Source: Chitinophagaceae bacterium (GTDB lineage: Bacteria; Bacteroidota; Bacteroidia; Chitinophagales; Chitinophagaceae). Taken from it: a stretch of 7,410 nt of DNA. Under the pieces are notes generated by a model. It worked only from the letters and a program-made list of their open reading frames with translations. It searched no databases and had not been told where the DNA came from. Of the stretch, positions 1-6,847 are shown piece by piece. The stretch covers positions 1 to 7,410 of the forward strand of contig JAGOUF010000101.1 of NCBI GenBank assembly GCA_018061385.1. The letters run 5' to 3'. Within the stretch, counting starts at the first letter, position 1. The number at the start of each line of letters is the position of its first letter. Position numbers and translations under genes: made by a program.

Positions 1-480
1 ATCACACTACAAGCAAGTGGCTTAACCTGTAGTATGTGTAGCAAATCAATTTATAAATCGTTAGTGGCTGTATCATTTGTGCAAGATGTACAAAGTGATA
101 TTAAAAATTCAGCTTTTATAATTACACTAAAACCCAATATGGAAGCTGATTTTGATGTACTAAAAAATGCTGTTGTAAATGCAGGGTTTTCAGTAGCGTC
201 TTTTAAAATAATTGCTAATTTTTCTGAGCAAACAGTTAAAAATGATGCCCATATTTTGTTCGATCATAAAACGCTTCATTTTTTAAATGTTCAGCCACAA
301 ACATTAAATGGAACAAAAACAATTCAGTTGGTAGATAAAAATTTTGTTACCAATAAAGAAGCAAAAAAATATACTAAGTTAACTACCATGAAATGTTATG
401 AAACAGGGTTTATGGAAAGTTGCTGTTCAAAAAAATCTACTGCAAGTAGCAATCGTGTTTATCATGTAACAGTGTTATAA
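1..480 (+). CDS. HMA-domain metal-binding protein, 5' end missing
   Basis: The reading frame is open from base 1, so the true start lies upstream and 159 residues are visible. The fragment opens with GLTCSMCSK (Cys10 and Cys13 of the fragment), the CxxC soft-metal site of heavy-metal-associated domains. A ferredoxin-like fold of about 70 residues follows, with the second-half pattern FDVLKNAVVNAGFSVAS. The rest is not HMA: a stretch with His84, His89 and His93, then a Cys-rich tail with Cys132 and a CC pair (141-142). From memory, similar Bacteroidota proteins are about 180 residues with an N-terminal signal peptide, so about 20-25 residues should be missing; an extracytoplasmic location is therefore inferred, not seen. 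The ATG at 34 lies inside the metal motif and is not a credible start. The gene is 9 bases upstream of a thioredoxin gene, suggesting one transcript. Likely role: binding or relaying Cu, Zn or a similar metal in the periplasm. The family assignment is firm for the CxxC domain and weak for the function. Confidence 0.82.
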   Translation: MTLQASGLTCSMCSKSIYKSLVAVSFVQDVQSDIKNSAFIITLKPNMEADFDVLKNAVVNAGFSVASFKIIANFSEQTVKNDAHILFDHKTLHFLNVQPQTLNGTKTIQLVDKNFVTNKEAKKYTKLTTMKCYETGFMESCCSKKSTASSNRVYHVTVL

Positions 481-489
481 ATTAATTTT

Positions 490-960
490 ATGAATTCAAA
501 AATTCCCTTTCTGTTTTTATTGAGTTTATTTTCTTTACACATTAATGCACAATCTGCTATCGGATTTCAGGCACCTGAAATAAATTTAAAGTCTCCTGAC
601 GGAGCTGAAATATCACTTTCAAGTTTAAAAGGAAAAGTGGTAATCATAGATTTTTGGGCAAGTTGGTGTATGCCTTGCAGAACTGCCAATAAAACTCTTA
701 CTAAATTGTATGAAAAGTATAAAAGTAAAGGGTTAGAAATTTATAGCATTTCTCTAGATACAAATAAAAATGCTTGGAATAGAGCTATTAATAATGATAA
801 AATGGTTTGGCTGAATGTGCTTGATGAAGGAATGATTACTGCCACCAATTGGCGTATTGGTTATATACCATTTACATTTATTTTAAATCAGAGAGGAAAA
901 ATAGTTGCTGCAGATGTTGTTGCAACAGACATAGAAAAAGTAATTCAACAACTATTATGA
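490..960 (+). CDS. TlpA-like periplasmic thiol:disulfide oxidoreductase
   Basis: The protein has 156 residues. Residues 1-20 form a signal peptide (Lys4, then a Leu/Phe-rich core, ending HINAQS), placing it in the periplasm. The thioredoxin fold follows: FQAPEINLKSPDG is the usual TlpA/AhpC-type entry, the active site is WASWCMPCR with Cys60 and Cys63, and the cis-Pro loop is GYIPFTF with Pro127. Length and layout are normal for a single-domain TlpA/ResA-type protein. Such proteins use the CxxC pair to reduce (or sometimes isomerise) disulfides of exported partners, often metal or haem sites. The start at 490 gives a clean signal peptide and has no Shine-Dalgarno sequence. Its stop codon overlaps the next start (ATGA), so it is probably translationally coupled to the barrel gene. 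The Cys-rich HMA protein encoded just upstream is a natural candidate partner; that pairing is inference. The family call is secure. Confidence 0.93.
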   Translation: MNSKIPFLFLLSLFSLHINAQSAIGFQAPEINLKSPDGAEISLSSLKGKVVIIDFWASWCMPCRTANKTLTKLYEKYKSKGLEIYSISLDTNKNAWNRAINNDKMVWLNVLDEGMITATNWRIGYIPFTFILNQRGKIVAADVVATDIEKVIQQLL

Positions 961-1763
961 AACGAAAATATATATTAATTTTTTGCTTATGTTTTAATAG
1001 CTTAGTGCAAGCTCAAGAGCTGTTTGTATTAACAGAACCAGCAAGCAATATGGCTGCAAAATCATTGGGTTTTAGAGCCATGAATTCGATGATGAAAGAA
1101 ACAAATGGAACAGGAATAAATTATCATTTAATGCCCGAAATTATGTGGGGTATTAATAAACTTTGGATGATACATGCACAAGGATTTTTAAGCAATAGGA
1201 ACAATAAATTGGTAAGTGAAGGAGGTAGTGTTTATGCAAAGTATAGATTTTTAAGTAATGATGATGTGCATAGCCACTTTCGTTTGGCAACTTATGCAAG
1301 ATTAAGTACCAATAATAGTGATATTCATCAAGATGAAATTGAAACCATGGGGCACAATAGTGGTTATGAACTTGGTTTAATTGCTACACAGTTATTAAAT
1401 AAAATAGCTATTAGTGCATCTATAAGTTTTGAAAAAGCAATGGACAATGGATCTAACAATAAATTTCCTGCAAGCCAAGCCAATTCAGCAACCAACTATA
1501 CATTATCTATTGGCAAATTAATGTTGCCTAAAGAATACATCTCTTACAATCAAACGAATGTGAACTTAATGGTGGAATTTCTGGCTCAACGATTGAACAA
1601 TGGTAAATCATTTGTAGACATTGCACCATCAGTTCAGTTCATTATTCACAGTCAAACAAGAATAGATCTTGCTTATAGGTATCAACTACATAGTGACATG
1701 CTTAGAACAGCACCCAATGGCTTTGTTGTAAAGTTTGAATACACATTGTTTAATTTATTTTAA
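957..1763 (+). CDS. predicted outer-membrane beta-barrel protein of metal-efflux loci
   Basis: The protein has 268 residues. The start at 957 is chosen because it overlaps the upstream stop in ATGA and gives a good signal peptide (MKRKYILIFCLCFNSLVQAQ, cleavage after VQA). An in-frame ATG at 849 would add a Cys-rich stretch inside the thioredoxin gene and bury the signal peptide. The mature part alternates short amphipathic strands and turns, for example SVYAKYRFLS, HFRLATYARLS, TNVNLMVEFLA and TRIDLAYRYQL. It ends in Phe (YTLFNLF), the usual C-terminal signal for the barrel assembly machinery. I count strands for roughly 10-12 crossings but cannot fix the number. Motifs such as LMPEIMWGINK and LMLPKEY recall barrel proteins I remember beside Bacteroidota metal pumps. 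Its own function is unknown; it could be a porin-like channel, a metal-responsive surface protein or an assembly partner. His73, His105, His107, His124 and His133 are scattered and form no clear site. Confidence 0.78.
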   Translation: MKRKYILIFCLCFNSLVQAQELFVLTEPASNMAAKSLGFRAMNSMMKETNGTGINYHLMPEIMWGINKLWMIHAQGFLSNRNNKLVSEGGSVYAKYRFLSNDDVHSHFRLATYARLSTNNSDIHQDEIETMGHNSGYELGLIATQLLNKIAISASISFEKAMDNGSNNKFPASQANSATNYTLSIGKLMLPKEYISYNQTNVNLMVEFLAQRLNNGKSFVDIAPSVQFIIHSQTRIDLAYRYQLHSDMLRTAPNGFVVKFEYTLFNLF

Positions 1764-1779
1764 TTGAACCGTCAATAAT

Positions 1780-1822
1780 TATTTCTAGGAAATTAATAAA
1801 TGCAATTTTCATTTTAGAAATA
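1780..1822. repeat. inverted repeat upstream of the promoter-like box
   Basis: TATTTCTA (1780-1787) and TAGAAATA (1815-1822) are perfect 8-base complements separated by 27 bases. No T-tract follows the right arm and the stem has little G+C, so it is a poor intrinsic terminator. It ends 3 bases before the promoter-like box at 1826 and could be an operator for a dimeric regulator, or chance in A+T-rich DNA. It lies in the 75-base gap after the barrel gene. Confidence 0.4.
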
Positions 1823-1825
1823 GCT

Positions 1826-1833
1826 TACTTTTG
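1826..1833 (+). promoter_or_regulatory. Bacteroidota-type -7 promoter box (TAnnTTTG)
   Basis: TACTTTTG matches the Bacteroidota sigma-A -7 consensus TAnnTTTG exactly. Only 5 bases separate it from the ATG at 1839, so transcription would begin at or within a few bases of the start codon, giving a leaderless or nearly leaderless mRNA. No good -33 TTTG lies at the expected distance; the nearest sequence there is ATTTTC (about 1805-1810). It suggests that the 128-residue protein, and perhaps the pump genes, start a transcript separate from the HMA-thioredoxin-barrel group. Confidence 0.55.
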
Positions 1834-1838
1834 AAACA

Positions 1839-2225
1839 ATGAAGAAATCAATAGCAATATTAATGTTGGGTTTGTACTTGTTTAGTACAACAGAAGCTCA
1901 TCAGTTATTGAAATTGCCCATTTTAGTACAACATTTTTTTCAGCATAAAACAGAAAATAGCAATATTACTTTTCTCAGTTTTCTTAAAATGCATTATAGC
2001 GAAACTGTTGTGTATGATAATGATTACGCAACAGATATGCAATTGCCATTTAAAGCCCACGATGATAATTTTTGCATAACTGCAATGCCATCTTTACCCA
2101 CTCCAAAATTTGAAGTAGAAATTCTTTTATTCCCAATAACAGAAGCTGAGATTCCAATAAAAAACGATTCCCGGTATTCATTTATTCCTACTAACGAATT
2201 CTTTCAACCTCCACGGCTAGCATAA
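1839..2225 (+). CDS. small secreted His-containing protein of unknown function
   Basis: The protein has 128 residues. Residues 1-20 are a classic signal peptide (KK, hydrophobic core AILMLGLYLF, then STTEA|HQ). Cleavage at TEA|H would leave His21 as the first mature residue. A helical stretch with QHFFQH (His32-x3-His36) follows, then FLSFLKMHYSET (His52), KAHDDNF (His74), a single Cys79, and a Pro-rich C-terminus ending NEFFQPPRLA. No transmembrane segment follows the signal, so a periplasmic or outer-membrane-associated protein is expected. I remember short Bacteroidota proteins with the same HQLLKLP...FLKMHY pattern directly before CzcA/CusA pumps, annotated only as hypothetical; this was not checked. 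The His pattern and position suggest a periplasmic metal-binding or adaptor accessory, but no fold or function can be named. The start is supported by the signal peptide and by the promoter-like box 5 bases upstream. Confidence 0.8.
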   Translation: MKKSIAILMLGLYLFSTTEAHQLLKLPILVQHFFQHKTENSNITFLSFLKMHYSETVVYDNDYATDMQLPFKAHDDNFCITAMPSLPTPKFEVEILLFPITEAEIPIKNDSRYSFIPTNEFFQPPRLA

Positions 2226-2280
2226 TTTAATAGCTGTATTTTTTACTACAATTTGATTAATTAGAATTTATACGTAATGC

Positions 2281-2319
2281 AAATATGCAAGGCAATAGGC
2301 TTGTTGTAAATGCATATTT
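2281..2319. repeat. 9-base perfect inverted repeat upstream of the pump
   Basis: AAATATGCA (2281-2289) and TGCATATTT (2311-2319) are exact complements around a 21-base spacer, centred about 120 bases before the pump ATG. Inside, CAAG (2288-2291) and CTTG (2300-2303) form a competing shorter stem. There is no T-tract after it. It could be an operator, an mRNA leader hairpin, or chance in A+T-rich DNA. Confidence 0.45.
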
Positions 2320-2351
2320 ATATAAGTACTAATAGAACTTGATTAAACACT

Positions 2352-2370
2352 TATCATAAAAAAAATGATA
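2352..2370. repeat. short A-loop hairpin upstream of the pump
   Basis: TATCAT (2352-2357) and ATGATA (2365-2370) are exact complements around seven A's. The following GTTTTA gives a weak T-run, but the stem is A+T-rich and short, so termination would be inefficient. The right arm contains the ATG of a 28-codon open frame. Confidence 0.35.
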
Positions 2371-2420
2371 GTTTTAATACAGCAGCTAGCAACAACTTTC
2401 TTTTACATTAAATATATTTT

Positions 2421-5400
2421 ATGCTATATAGCATTATTAATTTTTCAATAAAAAACAAGCTGATTGTTGGTTTGTTTGTATTGGCATTAATTGTTGCAGG
2501 CGTTTTTGCTGCCACTAAATTGCCAATAGATGCAGTGCCAGATATTACCAACAATCAAGTATTAATTATTACCTCTGCACCAAGTTTAGGAGCTCCAGAT
2601 GTTGAACGTTTTATTACAGTACCTGTTGAACAAGCAACACGAAATGTACCTGGTATTGTAGAACAAAGAAGCTTTAGCCGTTTTGGATTAAGCTTAGTAA
2701 CCATTGTATTTAGTGATGAAACAGATGTGTTTTGGGCAAGGCAACAAGTAAGTGAAAGATTGGTGCAAGCTCAACAACAAATTCCTACAGGAATTGGAGT
2801 TCCGTCATTGGGTCCACTTACAACAGGATTGGGAGAAATTTTTCAGTACGTTGTTAAAACGAAGCCTGGCTTTGAAGGCAAATACAATTTAGCTGAATTG
2901 AGAGATATACAAGATTGGATTGTAAGAAGGCAATTGTTGGGAACTGAAGGCGTTGCAGACGTAAGCAGTTTTGGTGGTGATGTAAAGCAGTTTGAAGTTG
3001 CAGTAAATACAGAGAAGTTACATAGTTTTCAATTAACTATAACAGATGTTTTTAAAGCATTGAACGATAACAATGAAAACACAGGTGGAGCGTATATTGA
3101 AAAGGGTCCGAATGTATTGTTTATAAGAAGTGAAGGGTTGGTGAAAAATATTGAGGATATTAACAATGTTGTTGTAAAACGTGTGAATGAAACACTGCCA
3201 GTTTTGATTAAAGATGTTGCTACAGTGCAATATGGTAAAGCCATACGTTATGGTGCAACAGTGTATAACAATGAAGGTGAGGTTGCTGGAGCAATTGTAA
3301 TGATGCTAAAAGGAGAAAATAGCAATAAAGTAATTAAAGACATTAAAGAGAAAATTGAAACCATTGAAAAAAGTTTGCCTGAAGGAATAGTAATTGAACC
3401 ATTTTTAGACAGAACAAAAATGGTAAACAATGCCATTGGAACAGTAGAAAAAAATCTTTTAGAGGGAGCTTTAATTGTTGTATTTGTATTGGTAATTTTT
3501 CTTGGAAATATTAGAGCAGGTTTGGTAGTTGCATCTGTTATTCCTTTAAGTATGTTGTTTGCACTTATTCTAATGAATGTATTTGGTGTTAGTGGAAACT
3601 TAATGAGTTTAGGAGCATTGGATTTTGGTTTGTTGGTAGATGGTGCTGTAATTATTGTTGAAACTGTGATGCATAGATTAGCAAAGAATACAATGTATAA
3701 AGAAGCTACTCAACTTAATCAAGATCAAATGGATGATGAAGTTAAAACGGCTTCTAGTAAAATGATGAGTGCAGCAGTGTTTGGTCAAATCATTATTTTA
3801 ATAGTTTACTTGCCCATTTTATCGTTACAAGGTATAGAAGGTAAAATGTTTAAGCCAATGGCACAAACAGTTTCATTTGCAATTATAGGAGCGTTTTTAT
3901 TGTCGTTAACTTATGTGCCAATGATGTCGGCATTAGTACTCAGTAAAAAAATAAGTCTTAAGCCAAATTTTTCAGATAGGTTCATTCAAAAATTACAAAC
4001 TTGGTACAAACCAATTCTAAACAAGGTCTTGAGTTTCCCTAAAACAGTTATTGCAACTGCATTTGTATTTTTTGGAATATCATTGGTTGTATTGTTAAAT
4101 ATGGGCGGAGAGTTTATACCCAAATTAGAAGAAGGCGATTTTGCAGTTGAAGCAAGATTGTTGCCTGGCTCATCATTAAGTACAACAATCGAATCCACCC
4201 AAAAAACAGCAAAAATATTGTTAGATAAATTTCCTGAAGTTTTGAAAGTAGTAACAAAAATTGGTTCAGGAGAAATACCTACAGATCCAATGCCTATTGA
4301 AGCTGCTGATATGATGGTGATTTTAAAAGATAAAAAACATTGGACATCGGCTAAAACATTTGATGAACTAGCAGAAAAAATGAGCACGGCATTGGCTGCA
4401 GTTCCTGAAGTAGCTACAGGATTTCAGTTTCCTGTACAAATGCGTTTTAATGAATTGATGACTGGTGCAAGACAAGATGTTGTATGCAAAATTTTTGGTG
4501 ATGATTTAGATTCATTAGCTGTTCATGCAAACGAGTTAGGTAAAATAATTAACCAAGTAAATGGAGCAAAAGATTTATTTATTGAAGCTGTAACTGGTGT
4601 TCCACAAATGGTTGTAACATACAATAGAGCTGCAATTGCAAGATTTGGTGCAAGTATTAAAGACATTAATACTACACTACAATCCGCTTATGCTGGTGCT
4701 ACTGCAGGATTGGTTTTTGAAGGTGATAAACGATACGATTTAGTTGTAAGATTAAACAATGAACAAAGAAAAAGTGTTGAAGACATCAACAACCTAATGG
4801 TAGGATTGCCAAATGGAGATCAAATTCCATTAAACATGTTGGCAAATATCGAATTGCAAGATGGACCTTATCAAATTCAACGAGAAGATGCAAGAAGAAG
4901 AATTACAATTGGTTTTAATGTACGAGGACGTGATGTGCAAACCATTGTAAAAGAGTTACAAGAAAAAGTCAATCAACAACTCAGCATTCCGTCAGGATAT
5001 TATATTACTTATGGTGGTCAATATGAAAATTTGCAACATGCTACAAAACGTTTAAGCATTGCATTGCCCATTGCTTTAATGCTAATTTTATTTATGCTAT
5101 ACTTTGCTTTTGGGAAAGTAAAATACAGTTTATTAATTTTCTCAGCAATTCCATTATCTGCAATTGGTGGGGTGTTTGCTCTTCTGTTAAGAGGTATGCC
5201 ATTTAGTATTAGTGCAGGTATTGGTTTTATAGCATTGTTTGGTGTAGCTGTTTTGAATGGCATTGTATTAATTACAGAAATGAATAAGTTAAAACATGAG
5301 AACAGGTTAAGTATAAAAGATATTATTATCGAAGCAACACAAGTTAGATTAAGACCAGTATTAATGACAGCAGCAGTTGCGTCACTTGGATTTTTACCAA

Positions 5401-6788
5401 TGGCATTAAGCAATGGTGCAGGTGCCGAAGTACAACGTCCACTAGCAACTGTAGTGATTGGTGGATTGTTAACAGCAACAGTTTTAACTTTATTGGTTTT
5501 GCCTTGCTTGTATTTATTAATGGAAGAAAAAAAGAAACAAATGAAACAAACAGCAACTGTAGTTGGTATAATATTGTTGCTTGGTTTTGCAAGCACAAAT
5601 CAAGCTTATGCTCAAACAAAAAGCCAGTTACTTACATTAGAACAAGTAACCAATTTGGCTTTAACCAATGCACAAACTTTAAAAGTGAGTAAACTACAAG
5701 AGCAATATCATCAACTCATGTTGCAAACCAATAAAGCATTTCCTAAAACACAATTTAGTACAGAGTTGGGCAATTACAACAGTGCTTTTTTTGATACAAA
5801 AATTGGTGTAACACAATCTTTCTCATCTGGTAATTTTTATAAGCAACAAAAAAATTTATTGGCTACTTATTTAGAATCTGCAAAAACAAATACGGTTTTA
5901 CAAAAAGCAGCATTTACAAAAACAGTGCATCAATTGTATATTTTTTTGCAGTTGTTACAAGCTAAAAAAATCTTGTTTGTTCAACTAGATAGTCTTTATA
6001 ACAATTATGCAACAATTGCAAATTTGAGATATCAAAAAGGGGAAACTAACTTGCTTGAAAAAACAAGTTTAGAAAATAAAGCCAATCAAAGTAAGTTACA
6101 ATGGCAGTTGTTGCAAGATGATATGAGTATTTTACAACAACAATTTAGTATTCTATTGCAAAACAATGTACTTATTGAAGCAGCAGATTCACTTTCAAAT
6201 CAACATCAGCTTTTCGATACAAGTTTATACGTCAATCATCCATTTATACAATGGAATAAGCAACAACAGAATGTTGCAATTGCAGAAACCAATGTTGAAA
6301 AAGCTTTACTAAAACCAGATTGGTTTGTTGGTATTAACAACCAATCTTTAATTGGTTGGCATCAAAAGAAAGATGCTTCAGAATCTTTTTATAATGCAGG
6401 CAAACGATTCTCTTCACTAGTATTTGGGCTAAATGTATCTATTTTTAATAAACCTCAAAAAGCCAAAATTTTAGCATCGGCAAGCAATGAAAAAAAGTTT
6501 GAAGCCATGACGCAAGTGGCTTTGCAAGAATTGCAAATTCAGTTGCAGAAATATTATTTTACGTATGCTCAACACAATCGTTCAATAGAATATTTTGTTC
6601 ATAAAGGATTGCCCCAAAGTAAACTCATGATTCAAACAGCGGGTTTAAATTATAAAAATGGACAAATCAATTATTTTGAATGGACCAATGTAGTGCAAGA
6701 AGCATTCACCATTCAATTAGATTATTTAGAAGCATTAAAGAACAAGCAAATAACTGCAACGGAGTTGAATTATTTGTTGCAGCAATAA
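2421..6788 (+). CDS. CzcA-type heavy-metal RND pump fused to a TolC/CusC-type outer-membrane channel
   Basis: The protein has 1455 residues. Residues 1-1040 are a full HME-RND proton/metal antiporter of ordinary length. TM1 is at about 14-31, followed by a first periplasmic loop with LPIDAVPDITNNQV. TM2-TM6 lie at about 345-507, and TM7 at about 541-560. A second periplasmic loop opens with EGDFAVEARLLPG, and TM8-TM12 lie at about 879-1033. TM4 reads DFGLLVDGAVIIVE, with the proton-relay acids Asp401, Asp407 and Glu414 (CzcA D402, D408, E415). This is the divalent Co/Zn/Cd signature, with Thr415 where VEN has Asn. The positions of the CusA copper methionines hold Glu577, Ala628 and Glu678. 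Residues 1041-1064 form an internal signal-peptide-like segment ending AYA|Q. Residues 1065-1455 are an outer-membrane efflux protein with two TolC-type helical repeats (RYQKGETNLLEK; NYFEWTNVVQEAF). No Cys follows the cleavage site, so this part is not a lipoprotein. The start matches the family N-terminus. The adaptor gene follows 59 bases later. Such fusions are known in Bacteroidota. Confidence 0.95.
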   Translation: MLYSIINFSIKNKLIVGLFVLALIVAGVFAATKLPIDAVPDITNNQVLIITSAPSLGAPDVERFITVPVEQATRNVPGIVEQRSFSRFGLSLVTIVFSDETDVFWARQQVSERLVQAQQQIPTGIGVPSLGPLTTGLGEIFQYVVKTKPGFEGKYNLAELRDIQDWIVRRQLLGTEGVADVSSFGGDVKQFEVAVNTEKLHSFQLTITDVFKALNDNNENTGGAYIEKGPNVLFIRSEGLVKNIEDINNVVVKRVNETLPVLIKDVATVQYGKAIRYGATVYNNEGEVAGAIVMMLKGENSNKVIKDIKEKIETIEKSLPEGIVIEPFLDRTKMVNNAIGTVEKNLLEGALIVVFVLVIFLGNIRAGLVVASVIPLSMLFALILMNVFGVSGNLMSLGALDFGLLVDGAVIIVETVMHRLAKNTMYKEATQLNQDQMDDEVKTASSKMMSAAVFGQIIILIVYLPILSLQGIEGKMFKPMAQTVSFAIIGAFLLSLTYVPMMSALVLSKKISLKPNFSDRFIQKLQTWYKPILNKVLSFPKTVIATAFVFFGISLVVLLNMGGEFIPKLEEGDFAVEARLLPGSSLSTTIESTQKTAKILLDKFPEVLKVVTKIGSGEIPTDPMPIEAADMMVILKDKKHWTSAKTFDELAEKMSTALAAVPEVATGFQFPVQMRFNELMTGARQDVVCKIFGDDLDSLAVHANELGKIINQVNGAKDLFIEAVTGVPQMVVTYNRAAIARFGASIKDINTTLQSAYAGATAGLVFEGDKRYDLVVRLNNEQRKSVEDINNLMVGLPNGDQIPLNMLANIELQDGPYQIQREDARRRITIGFNVRGRDVQTIVKELQEKVNQQLSIPSGYYITYGGQYENLQHATKRLSIALPIALMLILFMLYFAFGKVKYSLLIFSAIPLSAIGGVFALLLRGMPFSISAGIGFIALFGVAVLNGIVLITEMNKLKHENRLSIKDIIIEATQVRLRPVLMTAAVASLGFLPMALSNGAGAEVQRPLATVVIGGLLTATVLTLLVLPCLYLLMEEKKKQMKQTATVVGIILLLGFASTNQAYAQTKSQLLTLEQVTNLALTNAQTLKVSKLQEQYHQLMLQTNKAFPKTQFSTELGNYNSAFFDTKIGVTQSFSSGNFYKQQKNLLATYLESAKTNTVLQKAAFTKTVHQLYIFLQLLQAKKILFVQLDSLYNNYATIANLRYQKGETNLLEKTSLENKANQSKLQWQLLQDDMSILQQQFSILLQNNVLIEAADSLSNQHQLFDTSLYVNHPFIQWNKQQQNVAIAETNVEKALLKPDWFVGINNQSLIGWHQKKDASESFYNAGKRFSSLVFGLNVSIFNKPQKAKILASASNEKKFEAMTQVALQELQIQLQKYYFTYAQHNRSIEYFVHKGLPQSKLMIQTAGLNYKNGQINYFEWTNVVQEAFTIQLDYLEALKNKQITATELNYLLQQ
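5528..5534 (+). other. slippery heptamer A AAA AAG at the pump-channel junction
   Basis: A run of seven A's (5527-5533) followed by G is read as GAA AAA AAG, which places A AAA AAG in the same phase as the E. coli dnaX -1 frameshift site. A -1 shift would run to a stop at about 5692 and give a pump without the channel. Loss of one A would give a TGA at 5542-5544, overlapping the ATG at 5541. I see no obvious downstream stimulatory stem, so actual frameshifting is unproven. Confidence 0.35.
5541..5612 (+). other. internal signal peptide and possible internal start within the fusion
   Basis: Residues 1041-1064 read as a complete Sec signal peptide: MKQ, an uninterrupted hydrophobic core (VVGIILLLGFA), then a polar c-region ending in an AxA site (Ala1062-Tyr-Ala1064|Gln1065). 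It follows a basic cytoplasmic linker (EEKKKQ) after TM12, so its topology is right for exporting the channel part. It could be a 13th membrane anchor, a signal peptidase I cleavage site, or the start of a separately translated 415-residue channel protein. Confidence 0.7.
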
Positions 6789-6847
6789 TCTATTCAATAC
6801 AAAAAGATTCTCAATTATACAATACAGTTTAATTAAAGAAAAAAATT

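Larger units (their letters stand above)
2226..2420. other. 195-base intergenic region before the pump gene
   Basis: This is the longest gap in the window. It holds two inverted repeats (2281-2319 and 2352-2370) and two very short open frames (2277-2309, 10 codons; 2365-2451, 28 codons overlapping the pump start). It has no convincing promoter: TACAATTTG at 2247-2255 resembles TAnnTTTG with one extra spacer base, and TATATTTT at 2413-2420 lies too close to the ATG. No G+C-rich stem with a T-tract is present, so I see no terminator. It may carry regulation specific to the pump. Confidence 0.6.

Noticed and set aside
849..956. An in-frame ATG at 849 as a longer start for the barrel protein
   Set aside because: It would add a 36-residue Cys-rich segment encoded within the thioredoxin gene and bury a good signal peptide; the ATG at 957 with ATGA overlap is better.
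1764..1838. An intrinsic terminator after the barrel gene
   Set aside because: The only stem (1780-1822) is A+T-rich, has a 27-base loop and no following T-tract.
3986..4387. A 133-codon minus-strand open frame inside the pump
   Set aside because: It is a shadow of the conserved pump coding sequence, with no signal or domain of its own.
5018..5596. A 192-codon open frame on the minus strand
   Set aside because: It lies entirely within the RND pump coding region, in the C-terminal membrane segments; its composition is what the complement of hydrophobic codons gives.
6795..6826. CAATACA repeated at 6795-6801 and 6820-6826 before the adaptor gene
   Set aside because: Only 7 bases in A+T-rich DNA, with no promoter or operator context; likely chance.
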